Shown: positions 1 through 9,494, counted from the first letter of the stretch. The stretch is 52,445 bases of DNA from an uncultured Actinomyces sp. (GCA_938040725.1 CALHZX010000084.1:1-52445); one strand, 5' to 3'. The notes: generated from the letters alone by a model not told the origin. Numbers and translations: made by a program.

Positions 1-269
1 TGCTCGTGTTGGTCACGATCTACCTTGTCTCCCGGGCTTTTCCGGGGTTGGGGTCGGTGCCGATCGCGCATTATCTGGCGCGGGGAAACTCGTCCGCGCG
101 TACGTGTTATGTCTCAAGAATGCGACCGGTCTTCCGGTGGTCACCTTTCAGTGTAATGGTGTGTGAGGAGTTCGCGGGGGAGGGGCTGGTCACAGAGACA
201 GGCACTAATCGTGAAGAACAGGGTCCCATGCGGCGGGCCGTGGAGCTTGTCAGGCACTATGCTGGAGTC
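1..269. other. Upstream region without a convincing gene
   Basis: A reading frame is open from about position 6 into the ferritin-like gene, but its first 88 codons resemble no family I know and open frames are common by chance at this GC content. I read the stretch as intergenic DNA carrying the promoter of the next gene. On the reverse strand there is a TACACT hexamer near 150 that could serve a divergent transcript leaving the window, which is weak evidence. Confidence 0.4.
258..263 (+). promoter_or_regulatory. Candidate -10 box for a leaderless transcript
   Basis: TATGCT lies six bases before the ATG at 270, which places the expected transcription start on the A of the start codon. The only purine-rich stretch upstream of the ATG (GGAG, 264-267) is two bases away, too close for a normal ribosome binding site. 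Leaderless starts of this geometry are common in Actinobacteria. Confidence 0.45.
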
Positions 270-899
270 ATGGCACACGAGTTTGATTCCGTCCCCGCCG
301 ACGACGCCGAAGTCCTTGGTATTCTCGCCTATTCGTCGCTCGCGTTCATGACGCGCTTGGCGAAGGATGGCGAGCAGGCCCCCACGTTCGAGGCCCACGT
401 GGAGCATGCGCGCATGGCGGCGCGTTGCTTCAAGCTCTACCAGCAGCTGGAGGTGTGGAGTGAACACCGCGGCTTTGATTTGCTGGCGGCTGGTGATGCG
501 TTCTCGGGCGCGTACGATGACTTGGATGCGCGCACGCGTCCGACGACGTTCGCGGAGCGCTCTGTCAAGACGTTTATTACCCGCGGCATGCTGGGTGACA
601 TGCTGATACGCGTCGCGCAGGTGCACGGCCTGTTTGAGGGGATTGAGGACGTGTGGCCCTTCGAGCAGGGGCACTGGGTGCGCGTGCACCTGGGTCCGCA
701 GATTGAGGCTGACGAGCAGCTGTCGGCGCGCCTGTCCCTGTGGGGTCGCCGCGTGGCGGGTGAGGCTCTCGGCCTCGTGCGCGCGACGCTGTTCACCTAC
801 CCGTCGCTGGCGGCATCCCCGGAGAATGTCGACGAGATCACGGAGTACGTGATCAAGCGCCACGGGGAGCGCATGACAGACATTCACCTGAAGGCTTGA
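270..899 (+). CDS. Ferritin-like-fold protein, MiaE_2/tRNA-hydroxylase-type family
   Basis: A 209-residue soluble, mostly helical protein beginning MAHEFDSVPADD. It resembles the actinobacterial ferritin-like family annotated as tRNA-(MS2IO6A)-hydroxylase-like; the assignment rests on overall similarity and neighbourhood, since I did not trace a complete di-iron ligand set. The same family sits near DUF3107 and the AdnAB genes in mycobacteria, which supports the call. I chose ATG 270 because it gives the family's usual N-terminus and fits a leaderless promoter; ATG 228 in the same frame would add 14 residues. The gene converges on the DUF3107 gene across a shared hairpin. The substrate is unknown, and tRNA hydroxylation is only a family label here. 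Confidence 0.75.
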   Translation: MAHEFDSVPADDAEVLGILAYSSLAFMTRLAKDGEQAPTFEAHVEHARMAARCFKLYQQLEVWSEHRGFDLLAAGDAFSGAYDDLDARTRPTTFAERSVKTFITRGMLGDMLIRVAQVHGLFEGIEDVWPFEQGHWVRVHLGPQIEADEQLSARLSLWGRRVAGEALGLVRATLFTYPSLAASPENVDEITEYVIKRHGERMTDIHLKA

Positions 900-917
900 T
901 GAGGTCACAGGGTATAG

Positions 918-972
918 ACGAGGCCGGGGTTCCTCGGGCGGTATGGTGTCCGCTCGGGTTCCCCGGCCTCGT
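918..972. terminator. Bidirectional terminator hairpin between convergent genes
   Basis: ACGAGGCCGGGG (918-929) pairs perfectly with CCCCGGCCTCGT (961-972). The 31-base loop contains its own shorter stem (GGGCGG with CCGCTC). A short T-rich stretch follows on the plus strand. It lies between the convergent ferritin-like and DUF3107 genes. Nearly the same outer stem recurs at 9495-9531. Confidence 0.7.
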
Positions 973-987
973 TTGTGTGGGTGCGAA

Positions 988-1215
988 TCAGTGGATCGCG
1001 AAGCCGACGCGGCGTTCGGTCTTGTCGGCGATCTGCACGTAGCCGAGGGCGTGGGCGGGCACGAGGGTGCGCTGGCCCTTGGTGTCGGTGAGGTCGAGGA
1101 CGCCGTGGGGGGAGGCAAGGGCCTCGTTGACCTTGGCCATGAGCTCGTTTTCGCTCATGTCGACGTCGAGGGCGAGCTGGCGCGTGTTGTCGCGGATGCC
1201 GATGAAGATCTCCAT
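988..1215 (-). CDS. DUF3107 family small protein
   Basis: A 75-residue protein beginning MEIFIGIRDNTRQLALD. It matches the short actinobacterial DUF3107 family (TB9.4-like in mycobacteria) in length, the N-terminal beta strand followed by a helix (SENELMAKVNEALA), and the closing strand ending in VGFAIH. The start is well placed: AAGGAG lies five bases upstream of the ATG. It diverges from adnA with 78 bases between them. Function is unknown in the family; conservation beside AdnAB is the only contextual clue. Confidence 0.85.
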   Translation of the reverse strand: MEIFIGIRDNTRQLALDVDMSENELMAKVNEALASPHGVLDLTDTKGQRTLVPAHALGYVQIADKTERRVGFAIH

Positions 1216-1293
1216 GGTGACTCCTTGCTGGGAAATGTCGTCATGGCCATCATATGTGCCGCAGATGTGGGTGGGGTCTGCGAGTATTGCGTT

Positions 1294-4200
1294 ATGAGCG
1301 AAATTCAGGTCAGGTTGCGCAGCCGCAGTGCCGATTGGTGGCGTCTGCCGGAGCTGAACGCGCGCCAGCGTGCGGTTGTGGACGCGGCGCGCTCGGGTGA
1401 CGTGATTGCGCGTGGCGCGCCGTCGTCGGGCCGCTCGACGTGTGCCCTGGCGGTGTTCGAGCAGGCGGCCTCCCGTGGCCGCTCCGCGCTGATTCTCGCT
1501 CCCGATCGCATGCGCGCCGACGTGTTGACTCCGCGTGCGCAGGCGCTTGGCCCGGATTCGGTGCGCCCGGTGCGTACCCCTGCCTCTTTCGCCTATCAGG
1601 TGGTGGCCACGTGGCGTACCCAGCGTGACGTGCCGTTGGAGGGGGTCGAGCTGGTGACGGGCGCGGCCCAGGACCAGATGCTCGCCGAGGCCCTGGAGTC
1701 CGTGGATGCCCCGTGGCCGCAGGATATTGGTCCGCAGATGCGCTCGATGCCGGCGTTCCGCGCGGAGCTGCGCAATTTGGTGGCCCGCGCGGGCGAGGCC
1801 GGGATGGTTGCGGCCGAGTTGTCCGAGGCCGGGGCCCGGTTCGGCCGTCCGGAGTGGCAGGGCGTGGGCGCGATTGTCGCGGCGCTGGAGGAGGGGTCCG
1901 AGCGCTCCCCGGAGTATCCGCAGACCCTGCGCGTGGACTTGTCGCGCATCCAGGCGCTCGCGGCCGACCTGATTGACGCGTGGGAGCAGGACGCGCCCTC
2001 CCGTGGCGTGCAGGCGCCCTGCCCGGTGCCCGACGTCGTGATCGTCGATGACCTGCAGGATTGCACGCCCTCGACGCTGAGGCTGCTGGAGGCCTGCCGA
2101 GACGCCGGCGCCCGCATCGTTGCTTTCTCGGATTCCGACGTGGCTGTGGCCGGGTATCGCGGCGGTGAGCCGCACCTGGACCGCAGGCTCGCATCCGCCC
2201 TCGGCGTCGAGATCGCTGAGCTCGGCCAGGTCTACGACATGTCCCGCGCCGTGCGCGAATTGGCGCGCCAGGCGTGTGCGCGCATCGCCCAGTCCGGTTC
2301 GCCCGCCCGGCGCGAGGCTGGGGTCGCAGACGACGCACCTGCGGGCCGTCTGATGACTCACCTGGGTGCCACGCCCTCGCAGATGGGTGCCCTCATCGCG
2401 CGCGCCCTCAGGTCCCACCACCTGCACGACGGCATCGATTTTTCGGATCAGGTCGTCATTGTGCGCAGCTCCTCGATGGTCGTCGAAACACGCCGCTATC
2501 TGGAGCGTGGCGGCGTGCCCGTCGCGGGAGGCAGTCGCGCCTTCGACTTTGCAACACAGCCGACCACGCGCCTGCTTCTGGACCTCGTGACCATGCCGAC
2601 GGGCCAGAGCGACACGGACGTGGCCGTGCGCCGCGAACTCGCCGAGCGCCTCCTGCCGTCGCCCCTCGTGCGCGCCGACGCGCTCGCGGTCCACCGGCTG
2701 CTGCGCCGCCTGAACGCCGCGCGTGCCCAGGCCGCGGAGGAGGCCGGAGAGGAGACCACGCCGATTCCTCTGACGATGGCCGACCTCGTCAGTGACCCGC
2801 AGACCTGGCGGCCCGACCTGGAGCAGGCTGAACAGACGGGTGGCAAGCGCGCTCGCGCCGCCGCAATGCTCGCACGTCCGCTTGAGACGGCCGTGCGCCT
2901 GTGGGAGCTGGGGATGAATGGGAGCGCTCGCCCCCAGGAGTGCCTGTGGTCCCTGTGGGAGGCGTCCGGGGTGGCCAACGAGTGGCGCTCTCGGGCCATC
3001 GCATCGGACGAGTCGTCGGGCTGGTACGACGATCAGCTGGATGCTGTCGTGGCCCTCCTGCGCGTTGCCGACGTGTGGGAGCAGCGCAACCCCGCCGGCT
3101 CGGCCGTACGCTTCGCCTCCGAGCTGCTGGCTGGCTCGGTCCCTATTGACACGATTTCGCGCGTGGGTGTGCGCCCGGGCGGAGTCGAAGTACTTACCCC
3201 CGCGCAGGCGATGGGGCGCCACTGGCAGGTCGTCGTTCTCGCTGGCCTGCAGGATGGGGCTTGGCCGAACCTGCGCCTGCGCGATCGGATCCTGCGCGCT
3301 GACCTCCTCGCGGACGTGGGCGCGGGCCGCGTCGCCGTGGGCGAGGACGGGCGCGAGGAGCTCATCGACTCGACACGCTCGGCCCGGCGCGCGGTGCTGG
3401 ACGACGAATACCGCCTCTTTGTTGCGGCCCTGACGCGCGCGCGGTGCGTCGTGCATGCCGGCGCGGTGCGCTCGGAGGATGCCGCGCCTTCGGTGTTTTT
3501 TGATCTGGTGGCGCGTTTGGCGGGCACGCCTCGAGAGAACGACATTGTGCCGGTAGACCAGGTGGACGCGCCTCTGTCCCTATCTGGGCACATCGCGGAC
3601 CTGCGAGCGCGCGCGGCTAGCCCCGATAACCCGGCAGACGCGCAGCTCGCCGCCACCCTGCTGGCCCTGATGGCGCGCGAAGACGTGCTCTCCGCGCAGC
3701 CGCAGCGGTGGCTGGGCGCGGGCGGTACGCCCACGACTGACGAGGAGTACGCGGGTGAGCTCACGCTGTCTCCCTCGCAATTCGAGCGCGCGCTGGCGTG
3801 CCCGCTGCGCTGGTTTCTCACCACCGTCGGAGCTGATGGCCCATCGAACGCGGCAGCCAGCCTCGGCACCCTTATTCACGCAGTCGCCGAGGAACACCCG
3901 CACGGTACACCGGAGGAACTCACCGAGGCCCTTGATGCTCGCATCGAGGAGCTGGGCTACAACCTGGACACGTGGGCGGGGCGGCACTCGGATCGTCGTG
4001 CGCGCGCCATTGTCGAGAACCTGGCATCGTACCTCGTGGGCGTTCCCGGCAGGGTGGACGTCGAGCAGAAGGTCGAGGCGCAGGTTGAGGGTGTGACTAT
4101 CCGGGGCCGGATGGACCGCCTCGAGTACGTTGATGAGGGTGTGCGCGTGACAGACCTGAAGACGGGGAGTAATTCGGATCCGTATCGAAAGGTTGATGAC

Positions 4201-4482
4201 AACGCGCAGCTCGCGGCTTACCAGCTGGCTCTTCTCGCCTCGGGTGAGGACGTTGCGGGCGCTCGTATCGCGCTGCTCGGCACGAAGAAGAAGCCTCAGA
4301 CGTTCGATCAGAAGCCACTGCAGGGTGAGGCGCTTGCGCAGTGGCGCAACAAGGTTCGCGAGGTCGCTGAGTCGGCGCGAGGCCCCTACTTTGAGGCGCG
4401 TCCTTCGGATGCGGCCTGCGCGTACTGTTCTTTCGATCGGCTGTGCCCGGCACGCGAGCGCGGTCATAAGGTGGTGGAGTGA
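1294..4482 (+). CDS. adnA: AdnA-like subunit of the AdnAB helicase-nuclease
   Basis: A 1062-residue UvrD/RecB-type protein. AdnAB resects double-strand breaks in Actinobacteria in place of RecBCD/AddAB. The N-terminal motor domain has a degenerate Walker A (GAPSSGRST, residues 41-49, Arg for the usual Lys) and a motif II reading DDLQD (252-256) rather than DExQD; a TRAR motif VI is kept. The C-terminal nuclease domain has GRMDRLE (D941), TDLKTG (D954, K956) and QLAAYQ. Cys836, Cys1042, Cys1045 and Cys1051 form the C...C-x2-C-x5-C pattern expected for a 4Fe-4S nuclease clamp. I chose ATG 1294 because it begins just before the conserved motor domain; no Shine-Dalgarno is visible. It is followed one base later by adnB, so the two are cotranscribed. 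Confidence 0.88.
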   Translation: MSEIQVRLRSRSADWWRLPELNARQRAVVDAARSGDVIARGAPSSGRSTCALAVFEQAASRGRSALILAPDRMRADVLTPRAQALGPDSVRPVRTPASFAYQVVATWRTQRDVPLEGVELVTGAAQDQMLAEALESVDAPWPQDIGPQMRSMPAFRAELRNLVARAGEAGMVAAELSEAGARFGRPEWQGVGAIVAALEEGSERSPEYPQTLRVDLSRIQALAADLIDAWEQDAPSRGVQAPCPVPDVVIVDDLQDCTPSTLRLLEACRDAGARIVAFSDSDVAVAGYRGGEPHLDRRLASALGVEIAELGQVYDMSRAVRELARQACARIAQSGSPARREAGVADDAPAGRLMTHLGATPSQMGALIARALRSHHLHDGIDFSDQVVIVRSSSMVVETRRYLERGGVPVAGGSRAFDFATQPTTRLLLDLVTMPTGQSDTDVAVRRELAERLLPSPLVRADALAVHRLLRRLNAARAQAAEEAGEETTPIPLTMADLVSDPQTWRPDLEQAEQTGGKRARAAAMLARPLETAVRLWELGMNGSARPQECLWSLWEASGVANEWRSRAIASDESSGWYDDQLDAVVALLRVADVWEQRNPAGSAVRFASELLAGSVPIDTISRVGVRPGGVEVLTPAQAMGRHWQVVVLAGLQDGAWPNLRLRDRILRADLLADVGAGRVAVGEDGREELIDSTRSARRAVLDDEYRLFVAALTRARCVVHAGAVRSEDAAPSVFFDLVARLAGTPRENDIVPVDQVDAPLSLSGHIADLRARAASPDNPADAQLAATLLALMAREDVLSAQPQRWLGAGGTPTTDEEYAGELTLSPSQFERALACPLRWFLTTVGADGPSNAAASLGTLIHAVAEEHPHGTPEELTEALDARIEELGYNLDTWAGRHSDRRARAIVENLASYLVGVPGRVDVEQKVEAQVEGVTIRGRMDRLEYVDEGVRVTDLKTGSNSDPYRKVDDNAQLAAYQLALLASGEDVAGARIALLGTKKKPQTFDQKPLQGEALAQWRNKVREVAESARGPYFEARPSDAACAYCSFDRLCPARERGHKVVE

Positions 4483-4483
4483 C

Positions 4484-7400
4484 GTGGGAACGGACAGCGC
4501 GATGAATCTTGGCGCCCTGCAGATCCAGGCAATCGTCGATGCAACGAAGACTCCGACCCCGGAGCAGGTGCGTGTGGTCGAGGCTCCACGTCGCCCGCTT
4601 CTCGTCGTCGCGGGCGCGGGGTCGGGCAAGACCGAGACCATGTCGATGCGGGTCCTCTGGCTCCTGGCGAACCATCCGGACCTGACACCGTCGTCGATCC
4701 TTGGCCTCACCTTCACGCGCAAGGCGGCCGGTGAGCTGGGGGAGCGCCTGCGTGAACGCATCCGCCTGCTTTCACGCGAGATGCCGCAGCTGCGTGAGCG
4801 TCTCGACGAGGACCCGGTGTCGCTGACCTACAATTCCTTTGCGGAGCGTATCGTCTCCGAGCATGGTATGCGCATCGGGATCGACCCGGACTTTTCGATG
4901 CTCTCCGAGGCGGGGGCAATCGACCTGATGACGCAGATCGTTGAGTCGTGGCCGACAGACTTAGACGATGACCTCAAGCCGCTGAGCGCGGTGGAACAGG
5001 TCCTGCATCTTTCGGGCGAACTCGCCGAACATGGGTACACGGTGGAGAGTGCGCGCAGGGCCCTGGAGGAGCTGGGGCGCGAGCTCGAGCAGGTGGGTGA
5101 GACGAATGACGAAGCACGGTGCCTGCTGCGTGCAAACCGTCGCCGTATCGCTTTCCTCGGTCCGATCGAGGCCTATCAGCAGCGCAAGCGTGACATGGGT
5201 GTCCTGGACTTTTCCGACCAGCTCGTCCTGGCCACCCGCATTGTGCACGAGGCTCCGGCCGTGCGTTTGGCTCTGCGCGAGGAATTCCGCGCGGTCCTCC
5301 TTGACGAGTTCCAGGACACGTCGGTGATCCAGATGGACCTCCTCTCCACGCTGTTTAGCGACCACGCAGTGACCGCGGTGGGAGATCCGAATCAGGCGAT
5401 TTACGGATGGAGGGGGGCCTCGGCCTCGTCCCTGGAGTCTTTCCTGGAGCGTTTCCAGACCGGCGCATCGGAAGAGGGCCAGACGCTCAGCCTGTCCACG
5501 GCCTGGCGTAACGACGTGTCGATTTTGGATGCGGCCAATCGGGTGGCGGCACCCCTGCGGGAAGTGGCGTCCTATCAGCAGGGAAAGGATGCGCTCAAGG
5601 CGCAATCGCCCGTCCTGGTTCCCAGGGGTGGGGCGGGGCGCGGCACGGTGGACATCGCGTATTCGCAGTCCTACGACGAGGCCTTGGCCGCGACCGTCGA
5701 CTTTGTGCGGCGTGTACGCTCGCAGCCGACGAAGGACGGTAAGCGACGCACGGTTGCCGTCCTTAGTAGGCGGCGCAAGGACTTCCCTTTCATCGATGCC
5801 GCGCTGCGCGATGCTGGCATCCCCACGGAGATCGTGGGCCTGGGTGGTCTGCTCGATCAGCCTGCCGTGCAGGACGTGCGCGCCGCCTTGGAATTGGCAT
5901 ACGACGTGGAGGCATCCCCGTGGCTGGCTCGTCTGCTGGCTGGCATTGACCTGGGTGCGGCCGACCTGATGGCGCTGGGCGACTGGGCGCGTTTCCTGGC
6001 ACGTCAGGAGGGTGTTCACCCTCATCAGGCAATTCTTTTGGATGCGGTGGATTCCCCTCCGAAGCCCGGGTGGGCGGCCGAGGGGCGGCCCACAATCAGC
6101 GAGGAGGCGGTGCGCCGCGTGCGTCTGCTGGGCGAGCGGCTGCGTCAGGTGCGCGAGGGCGTGGGACGCTCGGTCACCGAGCAGGTGGAGCGCGCGATCC
6201 TCATCATGGGCACCTTGGACGACGTGATTGCGGACCCATTGTCGATGGGAGGCCGCGCCGCACTCGATGAGTTCATCGCAGTGACCGCAGCATACGACAA
6301 GGAGACCCCGGGCGCGTCGCTCGGGTCGTTCCTCGCGTACCTGCGGGTGGCTGACGAACGAGAAAAAGGCTTGGAAGCGCCGCTAGGTGAACCTGACCCG
6401 CGCGCCGTACAGATTTTGACGGTTCACGGATCGAAGGGGCTCGAGTGGGACGGGGTCGTCGTCTTTGGTCTCAGCGACGGTGTTTTTCCCTCCCACGGGA
6501 AGGGCAAGAAGTCCGTGGCGTGGCAAGATGAACCGCCCTACGAAAAGGCTTGGCTGACGCAGGGCGGGGATCTGCCGCACCCGCTGCGTGGAGACTATGC
6601 AGACTTACCTCCCTTCGAATTGGATGTCGAGGGCTCGAAGAAGCCGTCGGCAGCCTACGCGAAGTGGGTGAAGGAGGAGTACGGGCGTGCAGTTGGCGTC
6701 TATGCGGAGCGCGAGGAGCGCCGACTGGCATACGTGGCGATGACGCGTGCGCGCAGTGCACAGCTATTGGTGGGGTCGTGGCTCTATCCTGGCAGTTCGT
6801 CGCCGAAGTTCCCGGCGCGCTATCTGATGGAAGCAAGCGCCCAGCTCTTTGAGCACACACCGGAACCGTCCGCCGGCACTATTGAATCTGTGGAGGATCC
6901 CGGAATGTGGGGCAGCGGCACCTGGCGCGACATGGGTGTTGCTCCTGCGATGGGGGGCGGAGCATGCTTGATAACGCCGGTCCCGGGCGTGGAAGACCGC
7001 GTGGAGCTGAGCAGCCCGACGGCTTCGGAGACCTTCCCGCCTGCGCCTGGCCCCTCGCGTCAGCGCGTTGCGGCTGCCGCTGCGGCAGTGCAGGCGCAGA
7101 TCGACGCGATGCCGCAGGATCAGGACGTCTACGAGGCCTTGGCGCAACTGGGAGATGACCCGGCGGTGCGCGATACAGTCGCACTCATCGAGGAGTATCA
7201 CCTCGGACTGGAGACGCCGGTCGTGGACCTGTGGGCTGAGCGCGTACCTGCGACGTCCGTGTCGGCGCTCCTGCAGGACGCGGATGAGTTCGCGCGAGAC
7301 ATGCGTCGGCCGATGCCGGCTCGTCCCAGCTCGTTCTCCGCGCTGGGCACGGTGTTTCACGCGTGGGTGGAGCGCGAGCTGCACCTCGCGAGTGCGGAAT

Positions 7401-7933
7401 CGGCCTCGGAGATCACCGCGGGCCCCGGCGTGAGTGTGGGGGAGGATGCCGCGTTGGCAGGCGGTGACGACGGAGCTGACGAAGCCCTGCTGACGGACGG
7501 TGAGCGCGAGCGCCTGGAGCGGCTGCGCGCCAATTTCCGCGCCTTTGTTGCGGGCGAGCTGGCGGATTACCGGGCCGTCGCGATCGAGGAGGCATTCTCG
7601 GTCGAGGTGGGCGGCGTGTCCGTTCAGGGTCGTATCGACGCCGTGTTTGAGCGAGTGCGCGGCAACGGGTCCCGCTACCTGGTCGTCGACTGGAAGAGCG
7701 GCCGCCCGGTGACCGCTACGACCAAACCCGAGAAGGTTGCCTACTTCGTGACTCAGCTGCGCCTGTACCAGCGCGCGTGGGCGGCCCGCATGGGCGTGGA
7801 TGCGTCCGAGGTGGGCGCGATGGTCGCCTTCCTGGCGGGTCCCTCGCACCACACGCTCGAGAACCTGGAAGACATGATCGCTGGAGCGGAAATTTCCCTG
7901 GATGAGGCGCTGAAGGAAGTGCTCGCTGACTAA
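4484..7933 (+). CDS. adnB: AdnB-like subunit of the AdnAB helicase-nuclease
   Basis: An 1149-residue ATP-dependent 3'-5' helicase fused to a RecB-type nuclease, partner of AdnA in end resection. All superfamily 1 motifs are intact: GAGSGKT (44-50), TFTRKAA, LLDEFQDT (D274-E275), GDPNQAIYGWRGA, ILTVHGSKGLEWD and YVAMTRAR. The C-terminal domain carries a histidine motif (TVFHAW), GRIDAVFE, VVDWKSGR and QLRLYQRAW, the PD-(D/E)xK core. GTG 4484 is preferred because GGAG (4476-4479) lies just upstream; ATG 4502 is the alternative and would drop six residues. The intact motor here contrasts with the degenerate one in the upstream subunit. Confidence 0.9.
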   Translation: MGTDSAMNLGALQIQAIVDATKTPTPEQVRVVEAPRRPLLVVAGAGSGKTETMSMRVLWLLANHPDLTPSSILGLTFTRKAAGELGERLRERIRLLSREMPQLRERLDEDPVSLTYNSFAERIVSEHGMRIGIDPDFSMLSEAGAIDLMTQIVESWPTDLDDDLKPLSAVEQVLHLSGELAEHGYTVESARRALEELGRELEQVGETNDEARCLLRANRRRIAFLGPIEAYQQRKRDMGVLDFSDQLVLATRIVHEAPAVRLALREEFRAVLLDEFQDTSVIQMDLLSTLFSDHAVTAVGDPNQAIYGWRGASASSLESFLERFQTGASEEGQTLSLSTAWRNDVSILDAANRVAAPLREVASYQQGKDALKAQSPVLVPRGGAGRGTVDIAYSQSYDEALAATVDFVRRVRSQPTKDGKRRTVAVLSRRRKDFPFIDAALRDAGIPTEIVGLGGLLDQPAVQDVRAALELAYDVEASPWLARLLAGIDLGAADLMALGDWARFLARQEGVHPHQAILLDAVDSPPKPGWAAEGRPTISEEAVRRVRLLGERLRQVREGVGRSVTEQVERAILIMGTLDDVIADPLSMGGRAALDEFIAVTAAYDKETPGASLGSFLAYLRVADEREKGLEAPLGEPDPRAVQILTVHGSKGLEWDGVVVFGLSDGVFPSHGKGKKSVAWQDEPPYEKAWLTQGGDLPHPLRGDYADLPPFELDVEGSKKPSAAYAKWVKEEYGRAVGVYAEREERRLAYVAMTRARSAQLLVGSWLYPGSSSPKFPARYLMEASAQLFEHTPEPSAGTIESVEDPGMWGSGTWRDMGVAPAMGGGACLITPVPGVEDRVELSSPTASETFPPAPGPSRQRVAAAAAAVQAQIDAMPQDQDVYEALAQLGDDPAVRDTVALIEEYHLGLETPVVDLWAERVPATSVSALLQDADEFARDMRRPMPARPSSFSALGTVFHAWVERELHLASAESASEITAGPGVSVGEDAALAGGDDGADEALLTDGERERLERLRANFRAFVAGELADYRAVAIEEAFSVEVGGVSVQGRIDAVFERVRGNGSRYLVVDWKSGRPVTATTKPEKVAYFVTQLRLYQRAWAARMGVDASEVGAMVAFLAGPSHHTLENLEDMIAGAEISLDEALKEVLAD

Positions 7934-8077
7934 AACTCCTTTTTAATCCAGCTGAATGAGTGACAGATCGGCAAGAGTTTGATGGAAACGATTGAAAAAC
8001 CTTTTGCCCGCGTTCCTACGAAGTTTCATGAGATAGTCAGAGTTAATGGGTGAATGTGATCAAAGTTAAAACCAGGG

Positions 8078-8107
8078 TTGTGTGCCCAGGTTGGGGAATG
8101 GTATAGT
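8078..8107 (+). promoter_or_regulatory. Promoter of the fucoside ABC/GH29 operon
   Basis: TTGTGT (8078-8083) and TATAGT (8102-8107) are separated by 18 bases, a good sigma-70-type match. Transcription would begin near 8114, upstream of the operator at 8145-8156, leaving a leader of about 110 bases. Confidence 0.55.
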
Positions 8108-8144
8108 TGTCCTGTCAATTTCAATGACGAGAGACGGCACTTGT

Positions 8145-8156
8145 GGGAACGTTCCC
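8145..8156. promoter_or_regulatory. LacI-type operator palindrome GGGAACGTTCCC
   Basis: A perfect 12-bp palindrome with a central CG, the hallmark of LacI/GalR-family operators. It lies about 30 bases downstream of the predicted transcription start, where a bound repressor could block elongation or initiation. No LacI-family gene is in this window. Confidence 0.5.
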
Positions 8157-8225
8157 GGAACCGCGTTACAGAGAGGCGACGCGACCACTGGAACTCCCGG
8201 TGCCCTGACAAGGAAGGAGCGCATC

Positions 8226-9479
8226 GTGCGCCCCACTATCTCCAAGTTCCTCGCACTCGGTGCGACCGCCTCGGCCTTCGCCCTGCTCGCAGGCGCGTGC
8301 GGTTCTGGAAGCACCTCGTCGAGCGGTGGTTCCGGTTCCGATCAGGTCCACCAGATGTACACCTGGGTCTCCACGGATAACGACCGCGCCCAGTGGCAGT
8401 CCTTCGTCGATGCGGCCAAGGAGAAGGATCCCAACTTCACCCTGACCTTCGACGGCCCGGCGTTCAACGACTACTGGACCAAGGTCAAGACCCGCATGGT
8501 CGCCTCGGACGCGCCCTGCATCCTCACCACCCAGGCCGCCCGCGCGCAGGAGCTGTCCGGCCTCCTCGAGCCTCTCGACTCCTACATGGAAGCCGCCGGC
8601 ATCAAGGCCTCCGACTACAACGCCGCGATGATGCAGGGTATGACGGTGGACGGACATGTTCTGGCTCTGCCCTACGACGCCGAGCCCGACGTCCTGTACT
8701 ACAACCGTGAGATGTTCGAGAAGGCCGGCCTTGAAGCCCCCTCGACCTCCTACACGACCGAGCAGTTCCTCAAGGACGCCAAGGCTCTGACTGGCGACGG
8801 CAAGTATGGCATTGCCGTCAAGCCGCTCCTCCTGGGCAATGCCCCCGGCGACTTTGGTATCGCGTTTGGCGGCCAGGTTTCTGCCGACGGTAAGAACACC
8901 CTGACGGATCCCAAGTTCGTCGAGGGCGTCCAGTTCGCCTTCGACCTGGTCCACAAGGAGCAGGTCGCGGTTGCCCCGAACGCTGCCGACAACGACGGCC
9001 CGGCCCAGACCGCCTTTACCTCCGGCACCGCCGCGATGATCGTGGACGGCCCGTGGATGTACGGCTCCTTTGAGAAGGAGCTGGGCGATAAGCTCGGCGT
9101 CGCGGTCCTGCCGACCCCCACCGGCCAGCCTCGTGCGGTCATCCAGGGTTCCGGCTTCGGCATCTCGAAGTCCTGCCCGGACAAGCAGGCTGCGTTCAAC
9201 GTTCTGAAGGAGCTCGTGACCCCCGAGGTCATCGGGACCGTCGCTGACAAGCAGGGCACCGTTCCCTCCATCGAGTCCGCGATGGACAAGTGGGCCGCGA
9301 ACAAGCCTGCGGACAGCGCCGCGGCCGTGCAGGTCCTGCTCGACAACGGCACCCCGCTGGTGACGACCACGACGTGGAACCAGATCAACACGTCCTTCCA
9401 GCAGTACTCGCCTGAGGGCTTCCGCGGCACCAAGACCGCTCAGGACATCCTCACCGATCTGCAGAACTCCGCTGGCTGA
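8226..9479 (+). CDS. Sugar ABC transporter substrate-binding lipoprotein
   Basis: A 417-residue extracellular solute-binding protein of family 1 (MalE/UgpB type). It starts at GTG 8226 with AAGGAG six bases upstream. The N-terminus has a lysine/arginine-containing n-region, a hydrophobic stretch (residues 8-24) and a lipobox-like LAGAC with Cys25, followed by a Ser/Gly linker typical of actinobacterial lipoproteins. The mature domain has the family features LPYDAEPDVLYYNREMFEKAG and AAMIVDGPWMYGSF. It delivers an oligosaccharide to the two permeases that follow; the fucosidase in the operon suggests a fucosylated glycan. The operon has no ATPase gene, so a shared MsiK-type ATPase elsewhere is likely. 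Confidence 0.88.
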   Translation: MRPTISKFLALGATASAFALLAGACGSGSTSSSGGSGSDQVHQMYTWVSTDNDRAQWQSFVDAAKEKDPNFTLTFDGPAFNDYWTKVKTRMVASDAPCILTTQAARAQELSGLLEPLDSYMEAAGIKASDYNAAMMQGMTVDGHVLALPYDAEPDVLYYNREMFEKAGLEAPSTSYTTEQFLKDAKALTGDGKYGIAVKPLLLGNAPGDFGIAFGGQVSADGKNTLTDPKFVEGVQFAFDLVHKEQVAVAPNAADNDGPAQTAFTSGTAAMIVDGPWMYGSFEKELGDKLGVAVLPTPTGQPRAVIQGSGFGISKSCPDKQAAFNVLKELVTPEVIGTVADKQGTVPSIESAMDKWAANKPADSAAAVQVLLDNGTPLVTTTTWNQINTSFQQYSPEGFRGTKTAQDILTDLQNSAG

Positions 9480-9494
9480 TCCCAGCTCACCGTG

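Larger units (their letters stand above)
7934..8225. other. AT-rich intergenic region with promoter and operator
   Basis: No gene is visible. The stretch is clearly more AT-rich than its surroundings. It contains the promoter at 8078-8107, the palindrome at 8145-8156 and the binding-protein ribosome binding site at 8214-8219. I see no strong hairpin terminator behind adnB. Confidence 0.6.

Noticed and set aside
988..3456. Very long minus-strand open frame opposite adnA
   Set aside because: Only its last 75 codons (DUF3107) resemble a protein family. The rest mirrors the adnA codons and reflects high GC.
4193..4483. N-terminal extension of adnB into adnA
   Set aside because: The sequence before GTG 4484 is out-of-frame adnA coding DNA; the helicase domain and a ribosome binding site begin at 4484.
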